Virus record (IMG/VR): IMGVR_UViG_3300044837_000106
Location: 1-50,590 of that record
Length of the DNA stretch: 50,590 bases
Reading direction: 5' to 3' (one strand)
From: a virus
In this document: piece by piece, positions 7,842-16,482 of the stretch
Layout: the number at the start of each line of letters is the position of its first letter
How positions within the stretch are numbered: the first letter of the stretch is position 1
Program-made: the position numbers and the translations under genes
The notes under the pieces: model-generated
What the model was told of the DNA's origin: nothing
Databases searched by the model: none
The model's input: the letters and a program-made list of their open reading frames with translations, nothing else

Positions 7842-10800
7842 ATGGGGCTTGGACGCCGAGAGAGCAGCCACGAGACTGCCCTGTCGCTGAAGCACGCGGC
7901 GGCGGCACCGTACCCGGCGGACTACTCCGTGGGCCAGCGCGTGATGACGGTCGACGGGATCCCCGGGCGCGTGGAGGAAGTGGTCTACTCCCCGGTCATG
8001 GGCGAGGAGTACCTCGTCGTCCTGGACAACGGAGCGGGCCAGGGTCAGTACGCGCCCACGCAGCTCTCCCCGTACGCCACGAACACCCACCAGGCCACCG
8101 GTCTCCACCTGGCCTCCGACGACTACCCCGAGCTGGACCAGGTCCTCCAGGAGCGGCCGGACGTCGCCCTCCCGGTCCGCATGGGCTCCCTCCAGACCAT
8201 GGCGGCCGACCGGCAGCAGATCCAGCCCAACTTCGAGTTCGAGGAGGAGGACACCGGCGGCTCGAAGTGGCCGACCCGGGGGATCCTTCGCGCCACGCAC
8301 CCGGACACCGGCGAGCACATGGGCAAGCTCGACTACCTGATTCCTCGGCGCAAGGCCGACGGCCTCAGTGTGGGCCGCCTGGAGACCCAGGAGGAGCACC
8401 GGGGCAAGGGCATCGGCTCTGCGCTCATGGACGAGATGCAGCACCGGCACCCGAAGATGCCGATCGACCACGGCGACCGTACGGACGACGGCAAGGCGTG
8501 GTGGGCCAAGTACAGCGACGGCAAGTCCGTCCGCAAGGGTCGGACGATCCACAGCTCTCTGGGAATCGTCACCGCTGGGGACGACGACTACCGGATGGAG
8601 CACCAGGCTCCGGACGCGGAGTGGGGAGCACCCCTTCACGATCTCAGCGGCAACGGCATGTACCCCAAGGACATCTACACCCACCCGCACTACTACTCGG
8701 ACATGAACGAGCCGAGCAATCAGGAGGCTCACCGGGTCGTCCGGAAAGCTCAGGGCAACCCGGACGCCAAGGTGCAGATCTACCGCTCGCTGCCCGCTGA
8801 GCATGCCCACAAGGGCTTCCAGCCCGGCGACTGGGTGTCCACCAGCAAGGAGTACGCCCGCGATCACGGACGCCAGGATGATCCCAAGGACGACTGGCCC
8901 GTCATCCGCGCGAGTGTGCGCGCCGGGGACCTCCACACTGAAGGCAACGACCTGCGCGAGTGGGGTTACAACGGCGACCAGCCGAAGATGGGCATGGTCT
9001 CCCACAAGGGCGGTTACAACCAGGAGATCCGCCACGGTGCAGACGGCATGATCACCCCCGTGAAGAGGCGTACGCCGAAGACCGCCGGTGACTACTCCAT
9101 GCAGCACGGCGCCCCGGGTCCTGGAGAGGGCAACAATCACCTCGGCGAACTGGGCCACGCGGGCGAGATGATGGACGTCTACAGGGCGGCCCCGCACGGC
9201 ACGAACGCGATCAACAAGGGCGACTGGGTCTCCACGAACCCCGACTACGCGCACCAGCACGGCTACGGCCAGGCGCCCCGGGACGGCGACTGGCCCGTCC
9301 TGCACGCCAAGGTGCCTGCCGAGCATGTCTGGACCGACCACAACGACGAGAACGAGCAGGGCTACCAGGGGCCGGACCTCAAGAAGCCGGGCTTCCACCA
9401 CCCCGAGCTGGGCCACCTCACGCACGAGGACGCCCGGATCGGCGAGGAGGACCACAAGGAGCAGGGGATCCACCTCCTGAGCCCCGAGCCCTCTCCCGAG
9501 GTCCACAACGGCGCGGCGGTCCATCTGAGCCCTGAGGATCATGCGTTCGTCCACGACAGTTCGAAGCCGATCGCCCATCGGGCGGAGCGGATGTACCAGG
9601 CTGTCCACAACAGCGGCGCGCATCTCTTCAACGACGAGCACGAGGATCCCGACGACGCGTCCATGGACGCCGACGTGGACGCCTCCGACATGCCCCGGGA
9701 GCCCCACCCGCCGACCCATGTCGTCCTGCACGGGCACGAGGGCAATGGCGGCCAGCACCATGGCATCTCGTGGGCCAAGGGTGCTCCGACCGAGGACGAC
9801 TACGACCCGGCGTATCCGAGCGAGTACACCCACCACCACCTGGTGGACGGCAGCCACCTGAAGACGGCGGCGGCCGAGGGCCCGAAGACCTACAAGTGGC
9901 AGGGTCAGGAGTACGCCCCTGAGGGCGGCTACCGCGACAAGGAATACGAGGTCCAGGGCCCGCTGTACCACGGTGGCGGCAAGCGGCTGAAGGAGGGCGA
10001 CACCATCCGGCCCGGCCGGAAGTCGAACTACCCGAACTGGGGTGACGAGCCGGGCAAGTCCCAGCACGTCTACTTCACCCCGCGAGTGGACACGGCGGCC
10101 TCGTACGCCCATGGGACCGGCGGTCACGTCTACGAGGTCGAGCCCACGGGCGACTTCAAGATGGATCACAACGCCGACGACTACAAGACCCAGCACCCGC
10201 TGCGGGTCGTACGGCGCCTGGAGCCCCACGAGTGGGACGGCTCGAAGACGGCCAACCAGCAGGACGGCGGATTCCAGGGCGGAGAGGACTACTCGCCCGA
10301 GGAGGGCATCGTGGAGCACGGCGACCCGTACGAGATGCTCTCGACGGCGGCGGTCGATCCAGAATTTAAATTCCACGTCACGGCTGCCTGGGCCGACGTA
10401 CGGGCGAAGGCTAAGCGGATCCGCGCGGAGGGCGGGGTACGCATCACCCTCGCGAGCGACGGACTGGTCTTCGGAGAGGTCAAGGGCGACCACGACGTCT
10501 ACGAGACCGGTGTCCAGCGCTTCCCGGGTGCCCGCAACTCGATCGCCACGTACTCCTGCGGCTGCAAGTGGGGCGCGTACCACTGGGGTGCCGAGGACGA
10601 CTTCTCGCGCTTCGCGGGCCGTATGTGCTCGCACGCCCTCGCGCTCCAGTACGAGGCCCAGAGCCAGGGCATGTTCGGCCGCGACGTCGTGGAGGACGCC
10701 CACAAGCCCGAATGGGTCCCCAAGCACGTCGTGATCCGCTACGACATCGACGAGGGCCGCAACAAGCTGGTCCGCTCCTCCGTCAAGGAGGCCGGATACA

Positions 10801-12422
10801 ACGCGTACGGCGACTGGGACGGGCACGACGACGATGACGAGGAGAACCAGGCGCACGCCAAGCAGTGGGACGACATCCACTCGGGCCTGGGAGACATCCA
10901 CCGGGGCATCAGCGTCCACCTGCGCCCCGAGGACCACGACATCGTCCACAACCCGAACATCCCAGAGCACGAGCGCGCTCAGCACCTGCTGAAGGCTCTC
11001 CCGCACAGCAGCCTGGCACGCGGCCAGGAGGGTCTGGGCACGCACTGGAGCGACCGGGACCACGTTGCCGAGGACTTCGGCGAGATGGACTCCGGCACGA
11101 ACAGCAAGGGCTGGCACCCGACCTCGGTCGTCTTCCACGCGCACACCCCGGACCGCAGCTCCATCGACGAGCACCCGGACCAGGGAGCGGGGGAAATCTA
11201 CGGCTACCACGATCACGGTGAGCGCGAGGTGCCCCTCCAGCACGGTGCGCCGGTTCACCTCAAGGGCATCTCTTGGAAGAACATGAACGGCCCCGACGAG
11301 GACTTCACCACGGTCCACGGGGACGGCCTGTTCGACGGCATGGCCGACTACCAGCACCACGGCTTCGGGCCGGAGGGTTACCACCACCACGCGAAGGTGG
11401 AGGTGACCCCGCTTCTGGAGCTGACCCGCTACGCCTACAAGCGCGGCGAGCTGGAGGAGATGGCCTTCACCATGCAGTCCCTGGGGCTGGACGCCACGGC
11501 GGCCGTGAACTCCCCGTGGGGCGAGCCCACCCCGGAGCCCGCGAGCTACGCCCAGGGCCCGACGAAGCCCCGCAACCAGTCGGAGAACCCCGGCTCGACC
11601 GGCTGGGCCTCCCAGGGCGACCCGGACAACTGGGACTCGATCATGCCCAACGAGCTGGGAGACCGCGTGGCCTCCCTCGGCCCGTCGGCGGACGAGTTCA
11701 TGTTCGAGGGCTCCATCCCCCAGGAGGTCGCCGAGTCGGACGACCCCATGGGCTCCACGGAGAACTCCGAGAGCATGCCGGGTGAGATGCAGTCCGTGGC
11801 GGCCGAGAACGGCCCCGACAGGCCTTCGGGCCCCAAGGGTGGCTCCGGTGGCCGGATGCCTCCCGGGCACGCTGGCATGCCCCACCACGACGAGCTGAAG
11901 GACGACCTCGGGGAGGACCTGGAGAAGGAGGCCTTCTGGCCGATGGTTCTCCGCGCTGCTCCGGCGATCATCAACGGCATCTCCGAGCTGGCCGACCACA
12001 AGGACGACGAGGACAAGGAGGGCGCCGAGGCGACCCTCCACATGGAACCCCAGGGCGCCCTGCCGTTCACCGACGGGGACGGACCAGATCTCACTGACGA
12101 CGAGTCCCTGACACCCCCGCGAGCGGCCTCCCTGACCGTCCAGGACATCGTGGAGCAGTTCCAGCACCGGGCGGCCCACCTGAACCCCGGGAGCGCCGCA
12201 GGGGCCCCTCTGGCCCCTCTGTCGGGCAGTGGGGCGGCCTCCGAGATCGCGGGAGCCGCTCGGGCCGCTCTGGCGAAGATGGCTGTGAAGGACTACAGCC
12301 CGGCCGAGCAGGCTGCGATCATCAATGAGGGTGGCAACGTCAGGGCCGCGAACCTGGACCGGCTCGACATCGGCGACACCCACTACGCCCACCTGACCGA
12401 CGAGGACGAGATCTCATGGTGA
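7842..12422 (+). CDS. Giant multidomain effector: GNAT-like, several ADP-ribosyltransferase-like modules, Arr-like domain, SWIM zinc finger
   Basis: This is a 1526-residue protein. Visible modules are: GNAT-like acetyl-CoA loop ([14 protein letters not shown], about 185-200); ART module 1 (about 245-400) with IYRS, GDWVSTS and a late NQE; ART module 2 (about 410-545) with VYRA and GDWVSTN; a degenerate VHLSPEDH module (about 558-670); an Arr-like domain (about 704-800) with [23 protein letters not shown] and PLRVVRRL, close to rifampin ADP-ribosyltransferase; a SWIM zinc finger (SCGCKWG then CSHALAL, about 904-940); a fuller copy of the VHL-PEDH module (about 1023-1190) with GTHWS; then a Pro/Gly-rich tail with a hydrophobic helix near 1363-1385. 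ARTs transfer ADP-ribose from NAD to proteins or nucleic acid. I infer a protein carried in the virion and delivered to the host, as with T4 Alt. Start: ATG after GGAGG. Confidence 0.8.
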   Translation: MGLGRRESSHETALSLKHAAAAPYPADYSVGQRVMTVDGIPGRVEEVVYSPVMGEEYLVVLDNGAGQGQYAPTQLSPYATNTHQATGLHLASDDYPELDQVLQERPDVALPVRMGSLQTMAADRQQIQPNFEFEEEDTGGSKWPTRGILRATHPDTGEHMGKLDYLIPRRKADGLSVGRLETQEEHRGKGIGSALMDEMQHRHPKMPIDHGDRTDDGKAWWAKYSDGKSVRKGRTIHSSLGIVTAGDDDYRMEHQAPDAEWGAPLHDLSGNGMYPKDIYTHPHYYSDMNEPSNQEAHRVVRKAQGNPDAKVQIYRSLPAEHAHKGFQPGDWVSTSKEYARDHGRQDDPKDDWPVIRASVRAGDLHTEGNDLREWGYNGDQPKMGMVSHKGGYNQEIRHGADGMITPVKRRTPKTAGDYSMQHGAPGPGEGNNHLGELGHAGEMMDVYRAAPHGTNAINKGDWVSTNPDYAHQHGYGQAPRDGDWPVLHAKVPAEHVWTDHNDENEQGYQGPDLKKPGFHHPELGHLTHEDARIGEEDHKEQGIHLLSPEPSPEVHNGAAVHLSPEDHAFVHDSSKPIAHRAERMYQAVHNSGAHLFNDEHEDPDDASMDADVDASDMPREPHPPTHVVLHGHEGNGGQHHGISWAKGAPTEDDYDPAYPSEYTHHHLVDGSHLKTAAAEGPKTYKWQGQEYAPEGGYRDKEYEVQGPLYHGGGKRLKEGDTIRPGRKSNYPNWGDEPGKSQHVYFTPRVDTAASYAHGTGGHVYEVEPTGDFKMDHNADDYKTQHPLRVVRRLEPHEWDGSKTANQQDGGFQGGEDYSPEEGIVEHGDPYEMLSTAAVDPEFKFHVTAAWADVRAKAKRIRAEGGVRITLASDGLVFGEVKGDHDVYETGVQRFPGARNSIATYSCGCKWGAYHWGAEDDFSRFAGRMCSHALALQYEAQSQGMFGRDVVEDAHKPEWVPKHVVIRYDIDEGRNKLVRSSVKEAGYNAYGDWDGHDDDDEENQAHAKQWDDIHSGLGDIHRGISVHLRPEDHDIVHNPNIPEHERAQHLLKALPHSSLARGQEGLGTHWSDRDHVAEDFGEMDSGTNSKGWHPTSVVFHAHTPDRSSIDEHPDQGAGEIYGYHDHGEREVPLQHGAPVHLKGISWKNMNGPDEDFTTVHGDGLFDGMADYQHHGFGPEGYHHHAKVEVTPLLELTRYAYKRGELEEMAFTMQSLGLDATAAVNSPWGEPTPEPASYAQGPTKPRNQSENPGSTGWASQGDPDNWDSIMPNELGDRVASLGPSADEFMFEGSIPQEVAESDDPMGSTENSESMPGEMQSVAAENGPDRPSGPKGGSGGRMPPGHAGMPHHDELKDDLGEDLEKEAFWPMVLRAAPAIINGISELADHKDDEDKEGAEATLHMEPQGALPFTDGDGPDLTDDESLTPPRAASLTVQDIVEQFQHRAAHLNPGSAAGAPLAPLSGSGAASEIAGAARAALAKMAVKDYSPAEQAAIINEGGNVRAANLDRLDIGDTHYAHLTDEDEISW

Positions 12423-12832
12423 AGACCAGCAAGACCGACGAGGAGACCGCCCTTCTCACGCCTCCCCCGGCGGGCGAGGAGATGTTCGAGGGGAAGGGCA
12501 AGTCCTACGTCGTGACCAAGGACGTACATCCCCTCCAGCTCATCGACGAGGTGTACTCCCGCCTCGGAGACCGCGACAAGTACCAGGTCGTGGCCCAGGT
12601 GGAGGACGACGACAACCCCGTCTCCGAGGACAACCCGCTCACTCTCCACCTGCTCGGGGACGTCGACCTGCGCACGGTGCGCGGTGTCGTTGAGTCCCAC
12701 GTGAAGGACGCGGAGTACGGCCTCGCCGAGGGGGAGAAGGAGTTGAAGGCCCTGGCGGCCCGGCTCACCTCGGGAGAGGACCTCCCGGTGGCCGACCTCA
12801 ACAAGCTCCTGCGTGGCGTGCTCCAGGGATAG
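12416..12832 (+). CDS. Hypothetical acidic protein, 138 aa
   Basis: The ATG at 12416 overlaps the stop of the giant effector gene, so the two are probably translated together. The 138-residue product is soluble and acidic, with a beta-like segment ([18 protein letters not shown]) and a helical C-terminal half (residues about 85-138, Lys/Glu/Leu-rich). It has no membrane span, signal peptide or cysteine motif. Coupling to the effector could mean a chaperone, loader or inhibitor of it, but nothing in the sequence proves that. Confidence 0.7.
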   Translation: MVKTSKTDEETALLTPPPAGEEMFEGKGKSYVVTKDVHPLQLIDEVYSRLGDRDKYQVVAQVEDDDNPVSEDNPLTLHLLGDVDLRTVRGVVESHVKDAEYGLAEGEKELKALAARLTSGEDLPVADLNKLLRGVLQG

Positions 12833-12846
12833 CGCCCCAACAATCC

Positions 12847-12876
12847 TTGTAGTAGGCTGTGGGTAGATCGACGACT
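12847..12876 (+). promoter_or_regulatory. Possible host-type promoter before the small zinc-ribbon gene
   Basis: The 58 bp gap holds TTGTAGTAGGCT; TAGGCT resembles an actinomycete -10 box (TAGRRT). No good -35 box sits 16-18 bp upstream, and the TGTYN/ARGGGTG element is absent here. Weak evidence. Confidence 0.2.
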
Positions 12877-12890
12877 CCTCAGGAGGACCC

Positions 12891-13118
12891 ATGGCCTACT
12901 TCCTTGACGCTGAGCTGGACGCCCTGACGACGGGCCGCTCCCGCCCTGTGGTGGAGAGCCCCCGCCGGAGCCCCGCAGCAGCACAGGAAGCGGGCGGCCG
13001 GAGGGCCAACAAGTTCGGCAAGAAGTGCGAGGGCTGCGGCCACTGGGTCAACGCTGGAGCCGGGTACCTGGGCCAGAAGTCCGGCGGCTGGGTGGTGTAC
13101 TGCTCGACCTGCCCCTGA
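12891..13118 (+). CDS. Small zinc-ribbon protein, 75 aa
   Basis: An AGGAGG ribosome site stands six bases before the ATG. The N-terminal 40 residues are Arg/Ala/Pro-rich and probably disordered. The C-terminal part has KCEGCGHW followed by YCSTCP at the very end, a compact four-cysteine zinc ribbon. Such small ribbons often bind nucleic acid or stabilise a partner protein. It sits between effector and lysis genes. The specific role is unknown. Confidence 0.7.
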   Translation: MAYFLDAELDALTTGRSRPVVESPRRSPAAAQEAGGRRANKFGKKCEGCGHWVNAGAGYLGQKSGGWVVYCSTCP

Positions 13119-13125
13119 GGGAGAC

Positions 13126-13326
13126 ATGCAGACCTACACGATCGTGGCGCAGCCCGGAGGGCCCTTCCAGGTGCGCAAGGGCCGCACCTTCATCCTGGAC
13201 GACTTCGAGGACGAGGACGCGGCCCTGAAGCATGTGAAGACCTTGAAAGCTCCTGGTGACCGGGTCGTCAAGGAGGACGAGGACGGCTACCGTAGTCCTG
13301 TGACCCGGAAGCGCTGGCGCCGGTGA
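13126..13326 (+). CDS. Small hypothetical protein, 66 aa
   Basis: The ATG lies seven bases after the preceding stop, with GGGAG just upstream. The product begins with a beta-strand-rich stretch (MQTYTIVAQPGGPFQVRKG), has an acidic centre (DDFEDEDA) and a very basic end (TRKRWRR). No family is recognised. It is the last gene before a 364 bp non-coding stretch, so it probably ends the transcription unit that starts at P1. Confidence 0.6.
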   Translation: MQTYTIVAQPGGPFQVRKGRTFILDDFEDEDAALKHVKTLKAPGDRVVKEDEDGYRSPVTRKRWRR

Positions 13327-13372
13327 CGGTGCGTGCTTCCAACCAACGATTCCGCGACTAAGTCACCCACTC

Positions 13373-13385
13373 GATTTTAAAAACC
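13373..13385 (+). repeat. GATTTTAAAAACC, copy 1
   Basis: This 13 bp A/T-rich word occurs again, identical, at 26807-26819. Both copies are intergenic and upstream of a terminator plus a late-promoter element, in a genome where such A/T runs are rare. Confidence 0.6.
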
Positions 13386-13527
13386 TCCCCGCTCAACCCT
13401 CCGGGGTCGTCACTCACAGTCAGTAATCAGGAAACTGTGGGGTTGAACACGATCAAGGCCAGGATGTGGACACCAAGGCCAGAAGACGATTCAATGGATT
13501 GCGAGCGGGAAGCCGCTCTCTGGCATT

Positions 13528-13564
13528 CGAAGCCCCTTTGCCCCCTCTGGGCAGAGGGGCTTCG
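13528..13564 (+). terminator. Intrinsic terminator T1
   Basis: Nine-base perfect stem CGAAGCCCC / GGGGCTTCG with an inner TGCCC/GGGCA stem. There is little poly-T after it, as in other terminators of this window. It ends the small-gene block. Confidence 0.75.
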
Positions 13565-13570
13565 TTCTGC

Positions 13571-13604
13571 TGTCCTGAGGCCTGGCAGGGCCGAGAAAGG
13601 TTGA
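13571..13604 (+). promoter_or_regulatory. Late-promoter-like element P2 (variant)
   Basis: TGTCC at 13571-13575, 21 bp, then AAGGTTGA at 13597-13604 (T in place of a G). It starts seven bases after terminator T1 and precedes the lysis-region gene at 13691. Confidence 0.55.
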
Positions 13605-13690
13605 AGGGCCACCATTTCGAGCGATGAAGGAGCAAGCCATGTTTGTTACCCGGCGTAACCCTTCGTCGCCTCTGGTCCCTGGAGGTCATC

Positions 13691-14029
13691 GTGGCGAATG
13701 AGCCGGTGGGCAAGGACGACTTCAACCGCCACATCGACCGTCATGACCGGATTCACTCGGAGCTGGACGCCCGGCTCGCGCGGGACATGGTTCCGCTTCC
13801 GATGTACACGGGCGATCAGCGGATCACCGAACGACGTCTGACGAACCTGGAGACCGCGCTCGTGAGCAAGGCCGACACCGCTGACCTCCAGCCGCTCAAG
13901 GAGCGCCTGGACAAGGTGGAGCAGCGCCCGGCGAACGTGAGGAACTACCTGATCGCGCTGGCTGGACTGGGACTGACCCTCCTGGGCATCGTGGTGAGCG
14001 CCTACTTCTCCGCCAAGGGGTCTGGATGA
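13691..14029 (+). CDS. Coiled-coil membrane protein of the lysis region, 112 aa
   Basis: I chose the GTG at 13691 because GGAGGT sits five bases upstream; an ATG at 13643 in the same frame has no ribosome site. The protein has a charged N-terminus (VGKDDFNRHIDRHDRIHSELD), a heptad-like helix (residues about 45-85) and one C-terminal transmembrane segment (YLIALAGLGLTLLGIVVSAYF, about 87-107) with a short basic tail. This shape is typical of small phage membrane proteins near endolysins, acting as accessory holin or spanin-like factors. Its stop overlaps the next ATG. The exact lysis role is inferred from location. Confidence 0.65.
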   Translation: MANEPVGKDDFNRHIDRHDRIHSELDARLARDMVPLPMYTGDQRITERRLTNLETALVSKADTADLQPLKERLDKVEQRPANVRNYLIALAGLGLTLLGIVVSAYFSAKGSG

Positions 14030-14856
14030 GTGCCCACGCGAAAAAGCCTGTCCCGGGAGAGGGCGACGACGGCTGGTTCGACCGGAATCAGTTCACGGTG
14101 CTGAAGCTGGCCGTCGGAGCCATCTTCCTCCTTGTCCTGCTGACCGGGGCATATGTCTCCTACCAGCTCTTCACGCTCTCCGACCGGACCAACCAGCAGG
14201 GCAGCACGATCACCGCCCTGTCCCAGAGCCTGGACAGCTCGCGCAAGCAGCTCCAGGACAACGGGATCACTCCGACGGTCCCTCCCGCCAAGACCGTCGT
14301 GGAGAAGATCGAGGGCTCGCCCGGGGCCAAGGGGGACACTGGCGCATCGGGCGTACAAGGACCTGCTGGCTCGCCCGGCCCTTCGGGCTCTACTGGACCC
14401 CGTGGCCCCAAGGGCGATACGGGAGATACGGGTCAGTCAGGGGTCTCGGGTGTCGCCGGTGAAACCGGCCCTTCCGGCGCACCCGGGACCAGCGGGCAGG
14501 ACGGTAAGGACGGCACTCAGGGGGCTCAGGGAGACCCGGGACCGGTCGGACCGACTGGGCCCCAGGGTGACAAGGGCGAGACCGGGGACCAGGGGCCTCA
14601 GGGCGATCCTGGACCTGCCGGGACCCTGCCCTCCACCATGACGATCAACCATGCCGACGGCAGCACCGAGACGTGCACTCTCCAGGGTGATTCAACGTAC
14701 AACTGCTCGGGTACGGCAGCTTCATCGCCGACGCCGACAGACACCTCTCAGGCCCTGTCCTCGGACTACCCGCACAACACCCCACAAGGTCCAACCAGGC
14801 CCATGTGGATGTCACAGGTGTATGCGATCGTTTCCGACAGGAAGCGCTTCGTGTAA
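14026..14856 (+). CDS. Membrane-anchored collagen-like protein, 276 aa
   Basis: The ATG overlaps the previous stop (ATGA). A cytoplasmic N-terminus is followed by one transmembrane segment (LAVGAIFLLVLLTGAYVSYQL, about 28-48), which would place the rest outside. A short coiled coil (about 50-80) precedes about 33 consecutive Gly-X-Y triplets (about 96-199), rich in GPXGDKGETG-type charged triplets. A two-Cys tail region (TCTLQGDSTYNC) follows. The coiled coil could nucleate a triple helix. Collagen repeats are common in fibres but unusual in a membrane protein of a lysis cassette. The role may be lysis timing or host-surface change; both are speculation. Confidence 0.72.
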   Translation: MSAHAKKPVPGEGDDGWFDRNQFTVLKLAVGAIFLLVLLTGAYVSYQLFTLSDRTNQQGSTITALSQSLDSSRKQLQDNGITPTVPPAKTVVEKIEGSPGAKGDTGASGVQGPAGSPGPSGSTGPRGPKGDTGDTGQSGVSGVAGETGPSGAPGTSGQDGKDGTQGAQGDPGPVGPTGPQGDKGETGDQGPQGDPGPAGTLPSTMTINHADGSTETCTLQGDSTYNCSGTAASSPTPTDTSQALSSDYPHNTPQGPTRPMWMSQVYAIVSDRKRFV

Positions 14857-14866
14857 GGGGGCGAGC

Positions 14867-15139
14867 ATGCCCGGTCAGCCCACCAACTCGTCTCAGAACA
14901 CAGGCCTCGTCGTCGTTGTCGTCGGCATCTTCATGGTGATCATGGCGTTCCTCGCAGTGACCTACCTGAACTCGGACACGATCAAGAGCAACCAGACCAA
15001 GAACTCCCAGATAGGACAGCAGGACCGCACCGATCTGACCCAGATCACCTGCGCCCTGTGGAAATCCGTCGGGGACCCGAAGAAGGTCGACCCGGCGATC
15101 GTGGCCAAGGTGGAGAAGGTCTGTAAGGCCCATTCGTAG
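14867..15139 (+). CDS. Small single-span membrane protein, 90 aa
   Basis: The ATG at 14867 starts ten bases after the preceding stop. The product has a short polar N-terminus, a transmembrane segment (TGLVVVVVGIFMVIMAFLAVTYL, about 12-34) and an outside domain with two cysteines (TCALWK and EKVCKAHS) that could form a disulphide. Lying directly before the endolysin, it is a candidate for holin, antiholin or spanin-like function. None can be chosen from sequence alone. Confidence 0.68.
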   Translation: MPGQPTNSSQNTGLVVVVVGIFMVIMAFLAVTYLNSDTIKSNQTKNSQIGQQDRTDLTQITCALWKSVGDPKKVDPAIVAKVEKVCKAHS

Positions 15140-15142
15140 TCC

Positions 15143-15176
15143 TGTTCGAACCCCTCCGAGTCCTTTGAAGGGGTGA
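15143..15176 (+). promoter_or_regulatory. Late-promoter-like element P3
   Basis: TGTTC at 15143-15147, 21 bp, then AGGGGTGA at 15169-15176. It lies in the 54 bp gap before the endolysin gene. Confidence 0.65.
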
Positions 15177-15193
15177 GAACACAGGAGGTGTCC

Positions 15194-16108
15194 ATGGCCA
15201 CGCCCATGACAGCCGCCCAGTTCGTGAAGGCTCTCAAGGACGAGGGTCTGACCGTTCTGGAGCACAGTGGCTGGGAAAGCCACAACCGCGCCTCGTCCGG
15301 CCGCCCCTGGGGCCCCGTGCACGGCGTTCTGATCCACCACACCGGAGGCACCCCGCCTTCGGATCTCAACATCGTCTGGAGCGGCCGGAGCGACCTGCCC
15401 GGCCCCTGCGCGCACTCGTACCTCTCGAAGGCCGGTGTGGTCACCATGACCGCCAACGGCCGCGCCAACCACGCCGGGGGAGGGGACCCCTCGGTCCTCA
15501 CCCAGGTCGAGAACGAGTCGTACGGCGACGCTCCCAGCGCTCCGAAGTACCACGAGGGCTCGGCGGGCGCCGCAGACGGCAACGTGTCCTTCTACGGGCT
15601 GGAGGTCTCCAACCTCGGCACCAAGAACGACGCGTACCCGGCAGCGCAGTACCAGGCGATCGTGAAGTGGGCGGCGGCCATCTGCCGCTTCCACGGCTGG
15701 TCCGAGAAGTCCGTGATCGGCCACAAGGAGTGGTCGAACTGGAAGCCGGACCCGATCTACTCCATGGTCCAGTTCCGCAAGGACGTGAAGGCGCTCCTGG
15801 CCAAGGACCCGGCCAAGCCGACGAACCCCACCACGCCCCCGAAGACCCCCTCGCCGACCTACGAGCCCTACCCGGGCGCGAAGTTCTTCACGGAGGGCAA
15901 GAAGTCCCCGATCATCGAGGCCATGCACAACCGCCTCGTGGCCGTGGGCTGCGGCAAGTACCAGTCGTCCTCGAACAAGGACACCTGGGGCTCCGGAGAC
16001 AAGGCCTCCTACAAGGCCTGGCAGATCAAGCAGGGCTTCACCGGCAACGCGGCCGACGGCATCCCGGGTCAGCAGACCTGGAACGCGCTGAAGGTCCCGA
16101 ACGTCTGA
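15194..16108 (+). CDS. Endolysin: N-acetylmuramoyl-L-alanine amidase with C-terminal wall-binding domain
   Basis: The 304-residue product cuts the amide bond between N-acetylmuramic acid and the stem peptide at the end of infection. The N-terminal Amidase_2/PGRP-type domain (about 20-195) shows the expected zinc-site residues: HHT at 48-49, NHAGG with His93 and GHKEW with His177. A Pro/Thr-rich linker (about 200-220) leads to a peptidoglycan-binding domain (about 225-304) with the pattern KAWQIKQGFTGNAADGIPGQQTWNAL. There is no signal peptide, so a holin is needed; the gene for one starts on its stop codon. I chose ATG 15194, seven bases after GGAGG, over a GTG at 15173 that overlaps P3. Confidence 0.92.
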   Translation: MATPMTAAQFVKALKDEGLTVLEHSGWESHNRASSGRPWGPVHGVLIHHTGGTPPSDLNIVWSGRSDLPGPCAHSYLSKAGVVTMTANGRANHAGGGDPSVLTQVENESYGDAPSAPKYHEGSAGAADGNVSFYGLEVSNLGTKNDAYPAAQYQAIVKWAAAICRFHGWSEKSVIGHKEWSNWKPDPIYSMVQFRKDVKALLAKDPAKPTNPTTPPKTPSPTYEPYPGAKFFTEGKKSPIIEAMHNRLVAVGCGKYQSSSNKDTWGSGDKASYKAWQIKQGFTGNAADGIPGQQTWNALKVPNV

Positions 16109-16359
16109 TGGGCACCCACGGGAAGACCCTGATCGAGACGAAGGTGAAGGCCTCCACGGTCGCCACCTTCGGAGCCTCTGTCGCCATCGCGGTACTCAAT
16201 CAGGCCGTGGCGGACGACTCCTTGATGGGCTCAGTGCCCTCCTGGGCGCAGACGGGACTCCTCCTGGTGGTTCCGGCCGCCGTGACGTTCCTGAGCGGCT
16301 GGAAGGCCCGTCACACCCCTCGGCCCGACCTCAGCGACGCGGCCCCGGCCGTCCAGTAG
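16108..16359 (+). CDS. Holin
   Basis: The 83-residue product has two membrane spans (about 16-34 and 46-65) joined by a short loop, and a basic C-terminal tail (WKARHTPRP). It begins KASTVATFGASVAIAVLNQAV and contains PAAVTFLSGWKARH, a pattern of the small actinophage holins often placed right after the amidase. Holins form membrane holes that release endolysin at a set time. Its ATG overlaps the endolysin stop (TGATG), so the two are translationally coupled. Confidence 0.82.
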   Translation: MGTHGKTLIETKVKASTVATFGASVAIAVLNQAVADDSLMGSVPSWAQTGLLLVVPAAVTFLSGWKARHTPRPDLSDAAPAVQ

Positions 16360-16397
16360 TCTCATCGCGGAACAGGTTGGGTGCTGTCCACCCTCAG

Positions 16398-16434
16398 GAA
16401 CCCCCGGGTCCGGTGCTGCCACCGCCGGGGGTTC
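16398..16434 (+). terminator. Intrinsic terminator T2
   Basis: Outer stem GAACCCCCGG / CCGGGGGTTC with an inner CGGTG/CACCG stem and a four-base loop. It closes the lysis cassette, and P4 starts five bases later. Confidence 0.8.
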
Positions 16435-16438
16435 TTGC

Positions 16439-16472
16439 TGTCCCTGCTGGGCCGTCTCCCCGGAAGGGGTGG
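16439..16472 (+). promoter_or_regulatory. Late-promoter-like element P4
   Basis: TGTCC at 16439-16443, 21 bp, then AGGGGTGG at 16465-16472. The last block runs into the ribosome site (GGAGGTG) of the protease gene. Confidence 0.65.
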
Positions 16473-16482
16473 AGGTGCGTCG

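Larger units (their letters stand above)
13327..13690 (+). other. Non-coding region with hairpins, terminator and promoter element
   Basis: No convincing gene is found on either strand. In order it holds: an A/T block GATTTTAAAAACC at 13373-13385; a CCCCG/CGGGG hairpin around 13387-13405; a GAGCGG-gaag-CCGCTC hairpin at 13503-13518; a strong terminator at 13528-13564; and the P2 element at 13571-13604. The stretch before the terminator (about 200 bp) could be a long 3' tail or a small structured RNA. No tRNA fold was found. Confidence 0.6.

Noticed and set aside
7758-12392. A very long open frame on the minus strand opposite the giant effector gene
   Set aside because: It mirrors the codon structure of the plus-strand gene in GC-rich DNA, has a low-complexity Val/Leu/Arg/Gly-rich translation and no ribosome site or family motif.
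13330-13470. Possible tRNA in the non-coding stretch
   Set aside because: No cloverleaf with a normal acceptor stem, anticodon arm and T-loop could be drawn on either strand.
13453-13734. Minus-strand open frame in the non-coding region
   Set aside because: It crosses the terminator and P2, has mixed codon use and no recognisable start signal.
16381-16482. Longer N-terminus for the protease gene from a GTG at 16381
   Set aside because: The extension is encoded by the terminator and late element; ATG 16483 has GGAGGTG at proper distance.
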